Source of the DNA: an uncultured Clostridia bacterium
GTDB lineage: Bacteria; Bacillota; Clostridia; TANB77; CAG-508
DNA: 49,964 bases
NCBI GenBank assembly: GCA_944387445.1
Contig: CALXEX010000013.1
Coordinates: 1 to 49,964, forward strand
Reading direction: 5' to 3'
The notes below the pieces were generated by a model. It saw only the letters and a list, made by a program, of their open reading frames with translations, was not told where the DNA came from and searched no databases. The stretch's first letter is position 1; each line of letters starts with the position of its first letter. Shown here in pieces: positions 1-8,040 of the stretch. The position numbers were made by a program, and so were the translations under genes.

Positions 1-140
1 TTTTCATTTTTTTTTTTTTTGTTTTTTTTTATTTTTTAATATTTTTTTTATTTTCTTTTTTTTTCTTTTTTATTCTTTTTTTTATTATTTTTTTCTAATT
101 TTTTTGAATATTGATTTTCTTTCATTTTTTATTTATTATG
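1..140. other. T-rich low-complexity tract beside dnaN
   Basis: This stretch is almost entirely T runs broken by single A, C or G. No gene is visible in it. It lies downstream of dnaN and next to DnaA boxes at 168-199, so it could be an easily melted part of the origin region or simply a degenerate intergenic tract. The window begins inside it, so its real length is unknown. Confidence 0.5.
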
Positions 141-167
141 AAAGTTTATTGAAATTTTAAATCTGTG

Positions 168-199
168 TTATCCACAATCTTTTCATAAAAAGTGGATAA
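168..199. promoter_or_regulatory. DnaA box pair downstream of dnaN
   Basis: TTATCCACA at 168-176 is a perfect DnaA box. AGTGGATAA at 191-199 is the opposite orientation with one mismatch. They sit between the T-rich tract and the end of dnaN and form the outermost of the DnaA-box clusters in this window. Confidence 0.7.
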
Positions 200-206
200 C
201 TTTTCT

Positions 207-280
207 TTTTTGATTGAATAAAAAAATTAATCTTTCTATTCAATCAAAAATATTAAAGGTAGAAAATACTTCCACCTTTA
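207..280 (-). terminator. Two hairpins after dnaN
   Basis: A hairpin with arms at 254-260 and 274-280 overlaps the dnaN stop codon and is followed on the minus strand by an AT-rich tail with a short T run. A second, perfect 14-bp inverted repeat lies beyond it (207-220 with 237-250, arm core TGATTGAATA). Together they probably end dnaN transcription. The stems are weak in GC, so efficiency is uncertain. Confidence 0.5.
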
Positions 281-1396
281 ATCCTCTTTTAATCTAATTG
301 GTAAAATCATATATACATAATCATTATTTTCCACTGATTTTATTAAACATGGAGATATACTACTTCCAAATTCTATATATACTTCTTCATCATCAATTGC
401 TTTTAAGCTATCTAGAAAATATTTAGGATTAAATCCTACTTCTAAATTTTTTCCTTCTGTTGAAACATATAATTCTTCTTTTGCATCTCCCGTTTGATTT
501 GTACATAAAATCGTTACTTTTCCTATATCTACTTGTACTTTTACAGGATATTTCTTCTCTTTTTCTACAGAAGATGAAGAAATCAAACTAATTCTTTCAA
601 AACTATCTTGAATATTATTTTTATTTACTTTTATTCTGGTTTCCCAAGTATTTGGAATAACATTTTTATAATTTAAAAATTCACCATCTAAAATTCTTGT
701 AACAATCTTACAATTATCCATTTCAAATAAAGCTTGATTCTTAGAAACCCCTATTTTTATTGGCTCAAAAGAATCTGTAATGATTTTATTTAATTCGATT
801 AATGTTTTTCCTGGAATAACAGCACTAAAATCATTACTTTGTTTTGTTAAAAATACCTTTCTTAATGCCAATCTAAAACCATCTACAGCTACTAAACTTA
901 ATTTATTATTTTCAATTTCAAATAAGCATCCTGTAAAAATTGGTCTACTTTCCTCTGTACTTGCTGCAAAAATGGTTTTTCTTATCATATTTTTTAATAC
1001 ATTTTGATCAATTTCAATTGAATTTTCTACTTCTATTTTTGGTAACTCTGGAAATTCTTCTGGATTCATTGTAGCTAATTTATACAAAGAACCTTCACAT
1101 TCGATTTCCAATAAATTATTTGAATTTAACGTTATTTTAATTTCTGTATCTGGTAATTTTCGAATAATTTCGCTAAACATAATCGCATTGACAACTGTAC
1201 TTCCTTGTTCTAATATGTCACATTCCATTACATATTCAATACCAATTTCTAAATCATATGTTGTTAATTTTATTTCATTATCATTTGTTTGAATTAAAAT
1301 TCCTTCTAATATAGGCATTGTTGTTTTAGAAGCAACACCTTTTACTACGGAATTCAAGGCTTTAATAAGTTTGTCTTTATAACAAACAATCTTCAT
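278..1396 (-). CDS. dnaN: DNA polymerase III beta sliding clamp
   Basis: This is the ring-shaped processivity clamp that tethers DNA polymerase III to DNA. At 372 residues it has the usual family length, with three repeated clamp domains (roughly 1-125, 126-245, 246-372). The segment ASTEESRPIFTGCLFEI is characteristic of the second domain, and the C-terminus YMILPIRL matches the end of bacterial clamps. The ATG follows an AAGGAGGA ribosome binding site at about 1403-1410. It lies downstream of dnaA on the same strand, as in most Firmicutes, separated by 321 bp carrying DnaA boxes. No in-frame CGG codon is present. Confidence 0.97.
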   Translation of the reverse strand: MKIVCYKDKLIKALNSVVKGVASKTTMPILEGILIQTNDNEIKLTTYDLEIGIEYVMECDILEQGSTVVNAIMFSEIIRKLPDTEIKITLNSNNLLEIECEGSLYKLATMNPEEFPELPKIEVENSIEIDQNVLKNMIRKTIFAASTEESRPIFTGCLFEIENNKLSLVAVDGFRLALRKVFLTKQSNDFSAVIPGKTLIELNKIITDSFEPIKIGVSKNQALFEMDNCKIVTRILDGEFLNYKNVIPNTWETRIKVNKNNIQDSFERISLISSSSVEKEKKYPVKVQVDIGKVTILCTNQTGDAKEELYVSTEGKNLEVGFNPKYFLDSLKAIDDEEVYIEFGSSISPCLIKSVENNDYVYMILPIRLKED

Positions 1397-1717
1397 AGCA
1401 ATTCCTCCTTATAAATAATATAATATTTTTAGTAGTAATAGTATTAGGTATTGTGGAAACTGTGGAAAACTATGTTGATAGTTACAATCCCTAGTAAAAT
1501 TACTGTTTATAATTTAGTGGAAAACTTAAAAAATAATCCACATCATTTTGTTACAATTGTGTAAAGTTTAGTTATAAACAAATTCTTAACAGCTTATTAA
1601 CATGAGGCTGTGGATATTCTTTTTAGCTATTCCGTAAGAATAGAAAGATTATCCTTTTGAGAACAAACTTTCTATCAAACACAATTTTCAAAAATGTAAT
1701 TTCAATGTGCAATTTTA
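1397..1717. promoter_or_regulatory. dnaA-dnaN intergenic region with DnaA boxes
   Basis: No gene is visible here. DnaA-box-like 9-mers occur at 1452-1460 (TGTGGAAAC), 1461-1469 (TGTGGAAAA), 1516-1524 (AGTGGAAAA), 1534-1542 (TAATCCACA) and 1609-1617 (TGTGGATAT). A small inverted repeat with arms TATTC and GAATA lies at 1628-1642. This is one half of a bipartite origin-like arrangement, the other half being upstream of dnaA. Confidence 0.7.
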
Positions 1718-3067
1718 TTATTGTTTTCCATTTATAATTATATTTTTCACACTATCCACAATTAATTTTGTATTATTTTTTTCTTTTACTTCTTTTTCTA
1801 TTTTTTTACAAGCATGCATAACTGTAGAATGATCTCTACCTCCAAAGTCTACTCCTATCTGAGGAAAAGACATATTAGCAATTTCTCTACAAAGATACAT
1901 GGCAATTTGCCTTGGAAACGCAATATCATTTGAACGTTTATTTCCTGATAAATCATCCTTGTTTATACTAAAATATTTTGCAACAGTTTCTTTTATAAAA
2001 TCACAAGAAATAACTTTTTCACTTTCGTATTTAAATTCATTAATAATATTTTCTGCTAATTCAATGGTGATTGGACTATGAATTAAAGAAGCTCTTGCAA
2101 CAATTTTATTAAACACACCTTCCAATTCTCTAATGTTTGAATCAATTTTATTAGCTATATCAGATAAAATAAAATCATCAATTACAATATTTTCATCTTG
2201 TGCCTTTTTTCGTAAGATTGCTAAACGTGTTTCGTAATCAGGACAAGAAATATCAGCAAGTAATCCCCATTCAAATCTAGATTTTAAACGATCTTCTAAA
2301 AATTGAATATCTCTTGGTGGTTTATCACTAGAGATAATAATTTGTCTTCCATCTTCATATAGAGAATTGAATGTGTGGAAAAATTCTTCTTGAATACGTT
2401 CTTTTCCAGCGATAAATTGAATATCATCTATTAAAAGTACATCAATACTTCTATATTTATTTCGAAAAACTTCATTCTTATTATCTTTAATTGCATTTAC
2501 CAATTGATTGGTGAATTTTTCTGATGTGACATATAATACATTTTTATTTGTATTATTTTCTAAAATTCGATTTCCAATAGCATGCATTAAGTGTGTTTTT
2601 CCCAAACCAACACCACCATATAAGAAAAGTGGATTATAAGCTTTTCCAGGCTCATTTCCTACTGCTAATGCTGCTGCATGTGCAAATCTATTACTGTTTC
2701 CCACAACGAAAGTTTCAAACGTATATTTTGGATTTAATGTTGATTTATTTGTTTCTACTTCTGCTGTATTAGCTGATGATGTGTCTTTTATAACGATTTC
2801 ATCATTTTGTTCTTCTTTAGATAAATCAATAACAGAAAAAGTCCAGTCCTTGTTAGTAATATATCGTAATGTATTAAATATCAAACTTCTGTATTTATTT
2901 TCTATAAAATCTTTTTGAAATTCTGAAATGGTTGTAAAAACAATATGATCACCATCAATACTTCTGATATCTAAAGGCAGTATCCAAGTATCATAAGATA
3001 TTTTTGTAACTTCTGGTTTTAATAATTCTTTTATTTTTGCAACTAATTCTTCTTTATCTATTGCCAT
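1718..3067 (-). CDS. dnaA: Chromosomal replication initiator DnaA
   Basis: This AAA+ ATPase binds DnaA boxes and opens the origin. Its 449 residues have the normal architecture: N-terminal domain I (1-80), a linker (81-110), the ATPase domain with Walker A GGVGLGKTH at 151-159 and Walker B VLLIDDIQF near 210, and the C-terminal DNA-binding domain with the signature GRDHSTVMHACKKI. The ATG lies about 10 bp after an AAGGGAT ribosome binding site. It is divergent from rpmH, and perfect DnaA boxes lie directly upstream (3092-3112), which fits autoregulation by DnaA itself. Confidence 0.98.
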   Translation of the reverse strand: MAIDKEELVAKIKELLKPEVTKISYDTWILPLDIRSIDGDHIVFTTISEFQKDFIENKYRSLIFNTLRYITNKDWTFSVIDLSKEEQNDEIVIKDTSSANTAEVETNKSTLNPKYTFETFVVGNSNRFAHAAALAVGNEPGKAYNPLFLYGGVGLGKTHLMHAIGNRILENNTNKNVLYVTSEKFTNQLVNAIKDNKNEVFRNKYRSIDVLLIDDIQFIAGKERIQEEFFHTFNSLYEDGRQIIISSDKPPRDIQFLEDRLKSRFEWGLLADISCPDYETRLAILRKKAQDENIVIDDFILSDIANKIDSNIRELEGVFNKIVARASLIHSPITIELAENIINEFKYESEKVISCDFIKETVAKYFSINKDDLSGNKRSNDIAFPRQIAMYLCREIANMSFPQIGVDFGGRDHSTVMHACKKIEKEVKEKNNTKLIVDSVKNIIINGKQ

Positions 3068-3385
3068 TTTATCATCCCTTCTAAAAAAAAGTTATCCACA
3101 AAGTTATCCACAAATGTTGATAATATTGTAATATTTCTGTAAAGAAGTTGCTTTCTTATACGAACAAAAATTTAAGTATTTTCAACAAAAAATGAATATT
3201 TTTTATGCTTTTCATATCATAACAAAATTATATAAAATAAGTCAATACAATTGTGGAAAAAATTTTTTTACTGTGGAAAACAGTATAAAAAACTGTGGAA
3301 AACTAAGCTTTTTTTACAAAAATATTACAAAAAAAGACAAAAAATTTAAATAAATTTGCAAATTGATAAAAAAATGGAAATACTC
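3068..3385. promoter_or_regulatory. dnaA-rpmH divergent region, DnaA box cluster (oriC)
   Basis: Perfect TTATCCACA boxes lie at 3092-3100 and 3104-3112, only 3 bp apart. TGTGGAAAA boxes lie at 3252-3260, 3272-3280 and 3294-3302. The stretch has no gene. With the boxes downstream of dnaA and dnaN it forms the replication origin region, and it also holds the divergent promoters of dnaA and rpmH. Confidence 0.85.
3216..3245 (-). promoter_or_regulatory. Predicted dnaA promoter
   Basis: On the minus strand TTGACT (3245-3240) is followed after 18 bp by TATGAT (3221-3216), a good sigma-A-type promoter reading toward dnaA. It lies between the two groups of DnaA boxes, so DnaA binding could regulate it. 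Confidence 0.6.
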
Positions 3386-3415
3386 TTGACAAGTGCATTT
3401 GTTTTAATGTATAAT
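3386..3415 (+). promoter_or_regulatory. rpmH promoter
   Basis: TTGACA (3386-3391) and TATAAT (3410-3415) are perfect consensus hexamers with an 18-bp spacer. They lie about 80 bp upstream of rpmH. Confidence 0.85.
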
Positions 3416-3496
3416 CGATATGCTAATTTAAAAACCAGCAAATATTTTCCAATTATGGAATGTATATATATATCAAACAATAGGAGGTGCGAGAAG

Positions 3497-3631
3497 ATGA
3501 AAAGAACATATCAACCAAAAAATAGACAAGAAAAGAAAGAACATGGATTTATGAAAAGAATGAAAACAAGATCTGGACAAAATATATTAAAAGCAAGAAG
3601 AGCAAAAGGTAGAAAAAAATTGAGTGCTTAA
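3497..3631 (+). CDS. rpmH: 50S ribosomal protein L34
   Basis: This small, very basic large-subunit ribosomal protein has 44 residues, the usual length, starting [11 protein letters not shown] and ending in the typical [12 protein letters not shown]. The start is set by the strong site AGGAGGTG at 3482-3489. The frame stays open further upstream, but that extension has no homology to L34 and covers the promoter region, so it is rejected. It opens the rpmH-rnpA-yidD-yidC-jag cluster. Confidence 0.97.
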   Translation: MKRTYQPKNRQEKKEHGFMKRMKTRSGQNILKARRAKGRKKLSA

Positions 3632-3660
3632 TTTAATATGTTAAATTTATAATTTATTAG

Positions 3661-3685
3661 AAAAGGCCGCAAAAGCGAGCCTTTT
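3661..3685 (+). terminator. Hairpin between rpmH and rnpA
   Basis: AAAAGGC (3661-3667) pairs with GCCTTTT (3679-3685). The tail is only moderately T-rich, so this is probably a partial terminator or an mRNA processing site that lets rpmH be expressed above rnpA. Confidence 0.45.
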
Positions 3686-3747
3686 AAAAATAAATCAGAT
3701 TATCTTTTTATAGAATCTTTGCTTTTCTTTAGGGAAAGGACTAAGAA

Positions 3748-4095
3748 ATGAAGAAAACAAAAATGTTAAAGAAAAATTATGAATTCAAAAATGTTTTTAA
3801 CAGAGGAAAATTTTATTCTGGGAAATATATTGCGATTTTCATAAGAAAAAATAATAAAAACATTAATTTTTTAGGCATTGCCATCAGTTCTAAATTAGGA
3901 AAAGCAGTGAAAAGAAACTATGTGAAAAGAATTATAAGAGAAAACTATAAACAACTTGAAAAACACATAAAAACAGGATATGATATCGTATTTATCTGGA
4001 AAAAACAACAAGAAATTAAACAAGCTTGTTATAACTATGTGGAAAAAGATATCAAAAAAGTATTTCATGATGCTGAATTGTTTTTAGAGGGATAG
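3748..4095 (+). CDS. rnpA: Ribonuclease P protein component
   Basis: This is the basic protein subunit that assists the RNase P RNA in removing 5' leaders from tRNA precursors. It has 115 residues, the usual length. The RNR-type signature is present as [15 protein letters not shown] near residues 52-66, preceded by the typical [13 protein letters not shown] start. The stop codon is one base before the yidD start, so the two are probably translationally coupled. Confidence 0.96.
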   Translation: MKKTKMLKKNYEFKNVFNRGKFYSGKYIAIFIRKNNKNINFLGIAISSKLGKAVKRNYVKRIIRENYKQLEKHIKTGYDIVFIWKKQQEIKQACYNYVEKDIKKVFHDAELFLEG

Positions 4096-4096
4096 T

Positions 4097-4315
4097 ATGA
4101 AAAAAATACTTATTTTTTTAATTGAATTTTATCAAAAACACATTTCCTGTTGGTTAGAACAGAAAAACATTAAATGCAAATATTATCCTACGTGTTCAGA
4201 ATATGCAAAACAAGCAATAGAGAAATACGGCACAATAAAAGGTGGCTTTCTAGCAGTAAAAAGGATTTTAAAATGTAATCCTTTCTCAAAAGGTGGCTAT
4301 GATCCACTAAAGTAA
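4097..4315 (+). CDS. yidD: Membrane protein insertion efficiency factor YidD
   Basis: This 72-residue protein carries the family signature [19 protein letters not shown] and ends in the conserved [12 protein letters not shown]. YidD proteins are membrane-associated and help YidC-dependent insertion. The gene sits tightly between rnpA and yidC, its universal position, and begins one base after the rnpA stop. Confidence 0.95.
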   Translation: MKKILIFLIEFYQKHISCWLEQKNIKCKYYPTCSEYAKQAIEKYGTIKGGFLAVKRILKCNPFSKGGYDPLK

Positions 4316-4332
4316 AACTAGGAGGAAGCAGA

Positions 4333-5232
4333 ATGTTTCAATTTTTTGCAAATATTTTTGGCTATTTATTAGCTTTTATATATGGATTTATCAATAATTA
4401 TGGATTAGCAATTGTTGTGTTTACGATTTTTATTAAGATTTTATTTATTCCATTTTCGGTTAAACAACAAAGGACAATGAAGAAAACAGCAAAAATTCAA
4501 GAAAAGATGAAAGTTATACAATTTAAGTATAAAAATAATCCTGAAAAAATGAATCAAGAGATAATGGAATTATATAAAACAGAAAAGATGAGTCCATTTA
4601 GTGGATGCTTAACTGCAATTATACAAATTATTCTTTTATTCTCAATCTTTTATTTAGTAAGATCACCATTGACATATATGCAAAATATACCAGAAGAGAA
4701 TATGAATCATTATATTACACAATTACAGGAAAGTGGCAAATCCGTAAGCACAGCTTATCCAGAAATCGATATTATTAGAGAATATGAATTTTTAAAAGAA
4801 CAAAATCCAGATGATGAATATATTGATAGAGCAAATCTAGAAATGAATTTCTTAGGATTAGACTTAAGTAAAGTACCACAACAAAACTTAACAGACATTA
4901 CCGTATATATTATCCCAGTATTGTATATCGTTTCTTCTTTTATATCAATAAAATTATCAACATCAATGCAACAAAAAAATCAAGAAAAAGCAAAAGAAAG
5001 TGTTCCAGTAGACGGAACAACAGGAAAAGAACTAGTTCCAGAAAAAGAAAAGGATGAAATGGATGCTGTAATGCAAACAAACAAAATGATGTCATGGTTT
5101 ATGCCATTAATGTCTTTATCTGTTGCAATTATTGCACCATTAGGATTAGCTTTATATTGGTTAACCAATAATATTTTGATGATTATAGAAAGATTGATTT
5201 TAAATAAAGTAATTAAAACTGAGGAGGAATAA
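4333..5232 (+). CDS. yidC: Membrane protein insertase YidC/OxaA (SpoIIIJ type)
   Basis: This 299-residue integral membrane protein inserts other proteins into the cytoplasmic membrane. Hydrophobic segments lie near residues 5-30, 90-112, 190-208 and 250-285. The conserved Arg of the insertase groove is in the VKQQRTMKK region near residue 45. No lipobox Cys is seen at the N-terminus, unlike many Bacillus copies. A charged loop at about 215-245 precedes the last membrane segments. The ribosome binding site is AGGAGG at 4321-4326. The partner jag follows 4 bp downstream. Confidence 0.95.
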   Translation: MFQFFANIFGYLLAFIYGFINNYGLAIVVFTIFIKILFIPFSVKQQRTMKKTAKIQEKMKVIQFKYKNNPEKMNQEIMELYKTEKMSPFSGCLTAIIQIILLFSIFYLVRSPLTYMQNIPEENMNHYITQLQESGKSVSTAYPEIDIIREYEFLKEQNPDDEYIDRANLEMNFLGLDLSKVPQQNLTDITVYIIPVLYIVSSFISIKLSTSMQQKNQEKAKESVPVDGTTGKELVPEKEKDEMDAVMQTNKMMSWFMPLMSLSVAIIAPLGLALYWLTNNILMIIERLILNKVIKTEEE

Positions 5233-5236
5233 CAAG

Positions 5237-5935
5237 ATGGATAAAACAATTATTGCAGAAGGAAGAACGACACATGAAGCAATAGAGAATGGATTAAAAC
5301 AGTTAAGAGTTTCAAAAGATCAAGTGGAAATTAAAGTACTAGAAAATGAGGAAAAAAGAAGTTTTTTTAGTATTTTAGCTCCAAGGGTTGTAAAAGTAGA
5401 AATGACATTAAAAGAAGAAAAAACAGAAAAAAAAGAAATCAAACATAAAAAAATCATAGAATTATCTGAAGAAGAGCAAGAAAAAGCAGAACAAAATGTA
5501 AAAACATTTATGGAAGAAATATTAAAAGAATTACCTGAAAATACAACATATAAGATACAGAAAGATAAAACAGGTTTAAATGTTGAGATATTAAATGAAA
5601 ATTTAGGTTTTTTAATTGGATATAGAGGAGAGACATTATATGCTTTCCAAAATATTTTATCAGCAATTGCAGGAAAGGGAATAGATAAAAAGGTTAGAGT
5701 AATCTTAGACATTGAGGGATATAAAGCAAAAAGAGAAAAAACATTAGAAGAACTTGCAGAAAAAGTAGCAAAAACAGTAATAAAAACAAGAAAACCTATT
5801 AAGTTAGAGCCTATGCAAGCATATGAAAGAAAGATTATTCATAGTAAATTACAACAAAATGATAAAGTACAAACGGAAAGTATAGGCGAAGAACCTAATA
5901 GAAGAATCGTAATTTCTTTAAAGAAAACAAAATAA
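5237..5935 (+). CDS. jag: RNA-binding protein Jag/KhpB
   Basis: This 232-residue protein has the three domains of Jag: an N-terminal Jag_N domain (1-55, with KRSFFSILAPR), a charged helical linker (about 60-90), a type II KH domain with the loop GFLIGYRGETLYA near residue 125-137, and a C-terminal R3H domain (LEPMQAYERKIIHSKLQ). Family members are RNA-binding proteins linked to cell elongation and division and coexpressed with yidC. The ATG is preceded by GAGGAGG. A strong terminator follows. Confidence 0.94.
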   Translation: MDKTIIAEGRTTHEAIENGLKQLRVSKDQVEIKVLENEEKRSFFSILAPRVVKVEMTLKEEKTEKKEIKHKKIIELSEEEQEKAEQNVKTFMEEILKELPENTTYKIQKDKTGLNVEILNENLGFLIGYRGETLYAFQNILSAIAGKGIDKKVRVILDIEGYKAKREKTLEELAEKVAKTVIKTRKPIKLEPMQAYERKIIHSKLQQNDKVQTESIGEEPNRRIVISLKKTK

Positions 5936-5941
5936 AAATTT

Positions 5942-5999
5942 GAGGTCAAAGGTCAAATTTTATACGGAAATAGTATAAAAACCAAAGACCTCTTTTTTT
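5942..5999 (+). terminator. Strong intrinsic terminator after jag
   Basis: Outer arms GAGGTC (5942-5947) and GACCTC (5987-5992) plus a second helix with arms TTTATAC (5959-5965) and GTATAAA (5973-5979) form a long hairpin followed directly by a T run. It ends the rpmH-jag transcription unit. Confidence 0.85.
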
Positions 6000-6139
6000 A
6001 TTGTATAGGAAAAAAGATAAAAATCCTATAGAATCAAAAGAATGTTGCGCAAAAAATGTTTTTTTACTACAACAAAAAATACTTTTTTAAGAATAAAATA
6101 CACAAATTTAATATAAGTATTTTAAAAATTGACATAATA

Positions 6140-6148
6140 TGATATAAT
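6140..6148 (+). promoter_or_regulatory. Possible mnmE promoter (extended -10)
   Basis: TGATATAAT is an extended -10 element about 30 bp upstream of the mnmE start. The TTGACA at 6129 is too close to serve as its -35, so the promoter would depend on the extended -10. Confidence 0.4.
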
Positions 6149-6179
6149 CATTATTGACAAAAAAAGAGAGGTGAATTTC

Positions 6180-7551
6180 ATGAGTACAATCGCTTCTATA
6201 TCTACGGCTCCTCGGAATTGGAGGAATCGGGATTATAAGAATGAGTGGAAAAAATTGCTTTGAAATATTAGAAAAAATATTTAAACCAAAGAAACCAGAA
6301 ACATTAGAAAATATAAAAGGATATACCATGAAATATGGACATATTGTAGAAAAAGAAAAGATTATCGATGAAGTGTTGGTTTCTTATTTTAAAGAGCCAA
6401 TGAGTTACACAACAGAGAATATGTGTGAAATAAACTCACATGGTGGTAATATTGTAATGAAAAAAATCTTAGAATTATGTTTGCAAAATGGAGCACAACT
6501 AGCAGAACCAGGGGAGTTTACTAAAAGGGCTTTTTTAAATGGTAGAATCGACTTAACACAGGCAGAATCTGTTATTGATGTGATTAATGCCAAAAGTGAA
6601 AAAGAAGTACAAGCAGGCATTAAACAATTAGAAGGCGGATTATCTAAGGAAATTTCTAGTATTAAACAAGAAATTTTAGATGTGATGGTAAATATAGAAG
6701 TAGCAATAGATTATCCAGAATATGATGTCGAAGAAGTCACGAATCAACAAATTACAGATATGTTAGATAGTGTAGAAATCAAGCTAAACAAACTAGAGAA
6801 AAGTTTTGATAATGGAAAAATCTTAAAAGAGGGAATAAAAACAGCTATTATAGGGAAACCAAATGCAGGAAAATCTTCTTTATTAAACAGAATTCTAAAA
6901 GAAGATAGAGCTATTGTAACAGAATTTGAAGGAACAACAAGAGATACCATAGAAGAATTTGTAAATATTAATGGAATCCCTTTAAAATTAATTGATACAG
7001 CAGGAATTAGAAATGCGAAAGATGAAGTAGAAAAGATAGGAATTCATAAATCAAAAGAAATTGCTAAAAATGCAGATTTAATTATTGCTATTTTTGATGC
7101 TTCTAAACCGTTATCAAAAGAAGATAAAGAAATTTTGGAAATTATAAAAGGAAAAAAGGTCATTATTTTATTAAATAAAATTGATTTACAGCAAACATTA
7201 CATAAAGAAGATAAAGATTTTAAGGAAGTAACAGAAAGTGTTATAGAGATATCTGCATTAAATAATATTGGAATAGAGGATGTCTATGCTGAAATTACAA
7301 AATTATTTGAAATAAATGAAATTAATATAGATAATGACTTAGTAATTACCAATATTAGGCATAAAAACTTAATTCATCAAGCAATTGAAAGCATAAAAAA
7401 GACAAAAGAGACAATACAAGAAAAGATGCCGATTGATATTGTAGCTGTTTATATAAAACAAATTTTGGAAGATCTAGGAAATATTACAGGAGAATTTGTA
7501 ACAGAAGATATTATTAATGAAATTTTTTCAAAGTTCTGTTTAGGAAAATAA
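6180..7551 (+). CDS. mnmE: tRNA modification GTPase MnmE, needs +1 frameshift at CGG codon 12
   Basis: MnmE with MnmG installs the 5-aminomethyl-type modification on wobble uridine 34 of tRNAs that read NNA and NNG codons. The start is ATG 6180 after GAGAGGTG. Frame 0 reads MSTIASISTAP and then CGG (6213-6215), and stops soon after. Skipping the C gives GIGGIGIIRMSG, exactly the conserved N-terminus of the family, and a 456-residue protein of normal length. The rest is intact: G1 GKPNAGKSS, G3 DTAGI, G4 NKID and the C-terminal FCLGK with the catalytic Cys. An internal start at ATG 6241 would remove the first conserved strand and has a badly spaced ribosome binding site. I annotate one gene expressed by frameshifting. 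Confidence 0.9.
6213..6216 (+). other. CGG +1 frameshift site 1 (mnmE)
   Basis: In-frame CGG followed by A, after codon CCT. Reading CCT, skipping C, then GGA restores the frame and puts Gly at an invariant position of the MnmE N-terminal motif. No Shine-Dalgarno-like stimulator like that of prfB is seen upstream. Confidence 0.85.
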
Positions 7552-8040
7552 AGTAATTAGTGACGAACGAGAATCAAGAATAAGCGAAAAATAATCACAA
7601 AAAGTATAATTTATACTAAAAGACAAAAATCGCTTTAAAACGGATTCTGAGAAGAAATAAAGACAAAAGATAAAAGTGTCTATACAATAAAGAATAGAAG
7701 TAAATAAAAAAAGTAAAATTAACAAACGCGAAGAAAAATATATAGAAAACAGAAAATAAAGATAATAAAAAAGTAAAAAAAGAACAGAAAAGTTTAAAAA
7801 ATTTACTCATTAATCAATGTAAATAAGGGGCGAACAAAAATCGAGCAACACAAGTAAAATAGCAAACTTTAGCAAATCGATACATAAAAATTACACATTA
7901 TGTATACCGTGTTTGCAAAACAAATGATTGATAAAAAGGCGCTATTTGAAAAGTGGTTTTACTAAAAAGTAAAAATAAAAACAAATAAAATGAGAAAACA
8001 AAACTTTCTGTTTCACACGGAATAAAAAAGGAGAGAAAAA
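7552..8040. other. Intergenic region, A-rich, no gene recognised
   Basis: This 489-bp stretch between mnmE and mnmG is strongly A-rich on the plus strand. Open frames on the minus strand are runs of Phe and Leu from T-rich DNA and look spurious. It contains a perfect palindrome (arms AGTATAA and TTATACT, 7603-7617) that could be an operator, and a degenerate parS-like site at 8009-8024. I cannot identify an RNA family. A 5' leader of mnmG or an unrecognised small RNA remains possible. Confidence 0.4.

Noticed and set aside
3356..3496. N-terminal extension of rpmH
   Set aside because: The extension covers the promoter and the ribosome binding site, and L34 starts at MKRTYQP.
8009..8024. parS-like site TGTTTCACACGGAATA
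   Set aside because: Only about 12 of 16 positions match the parS consensus and the second half-site is broken. It may be a decayed site but cannot be called.
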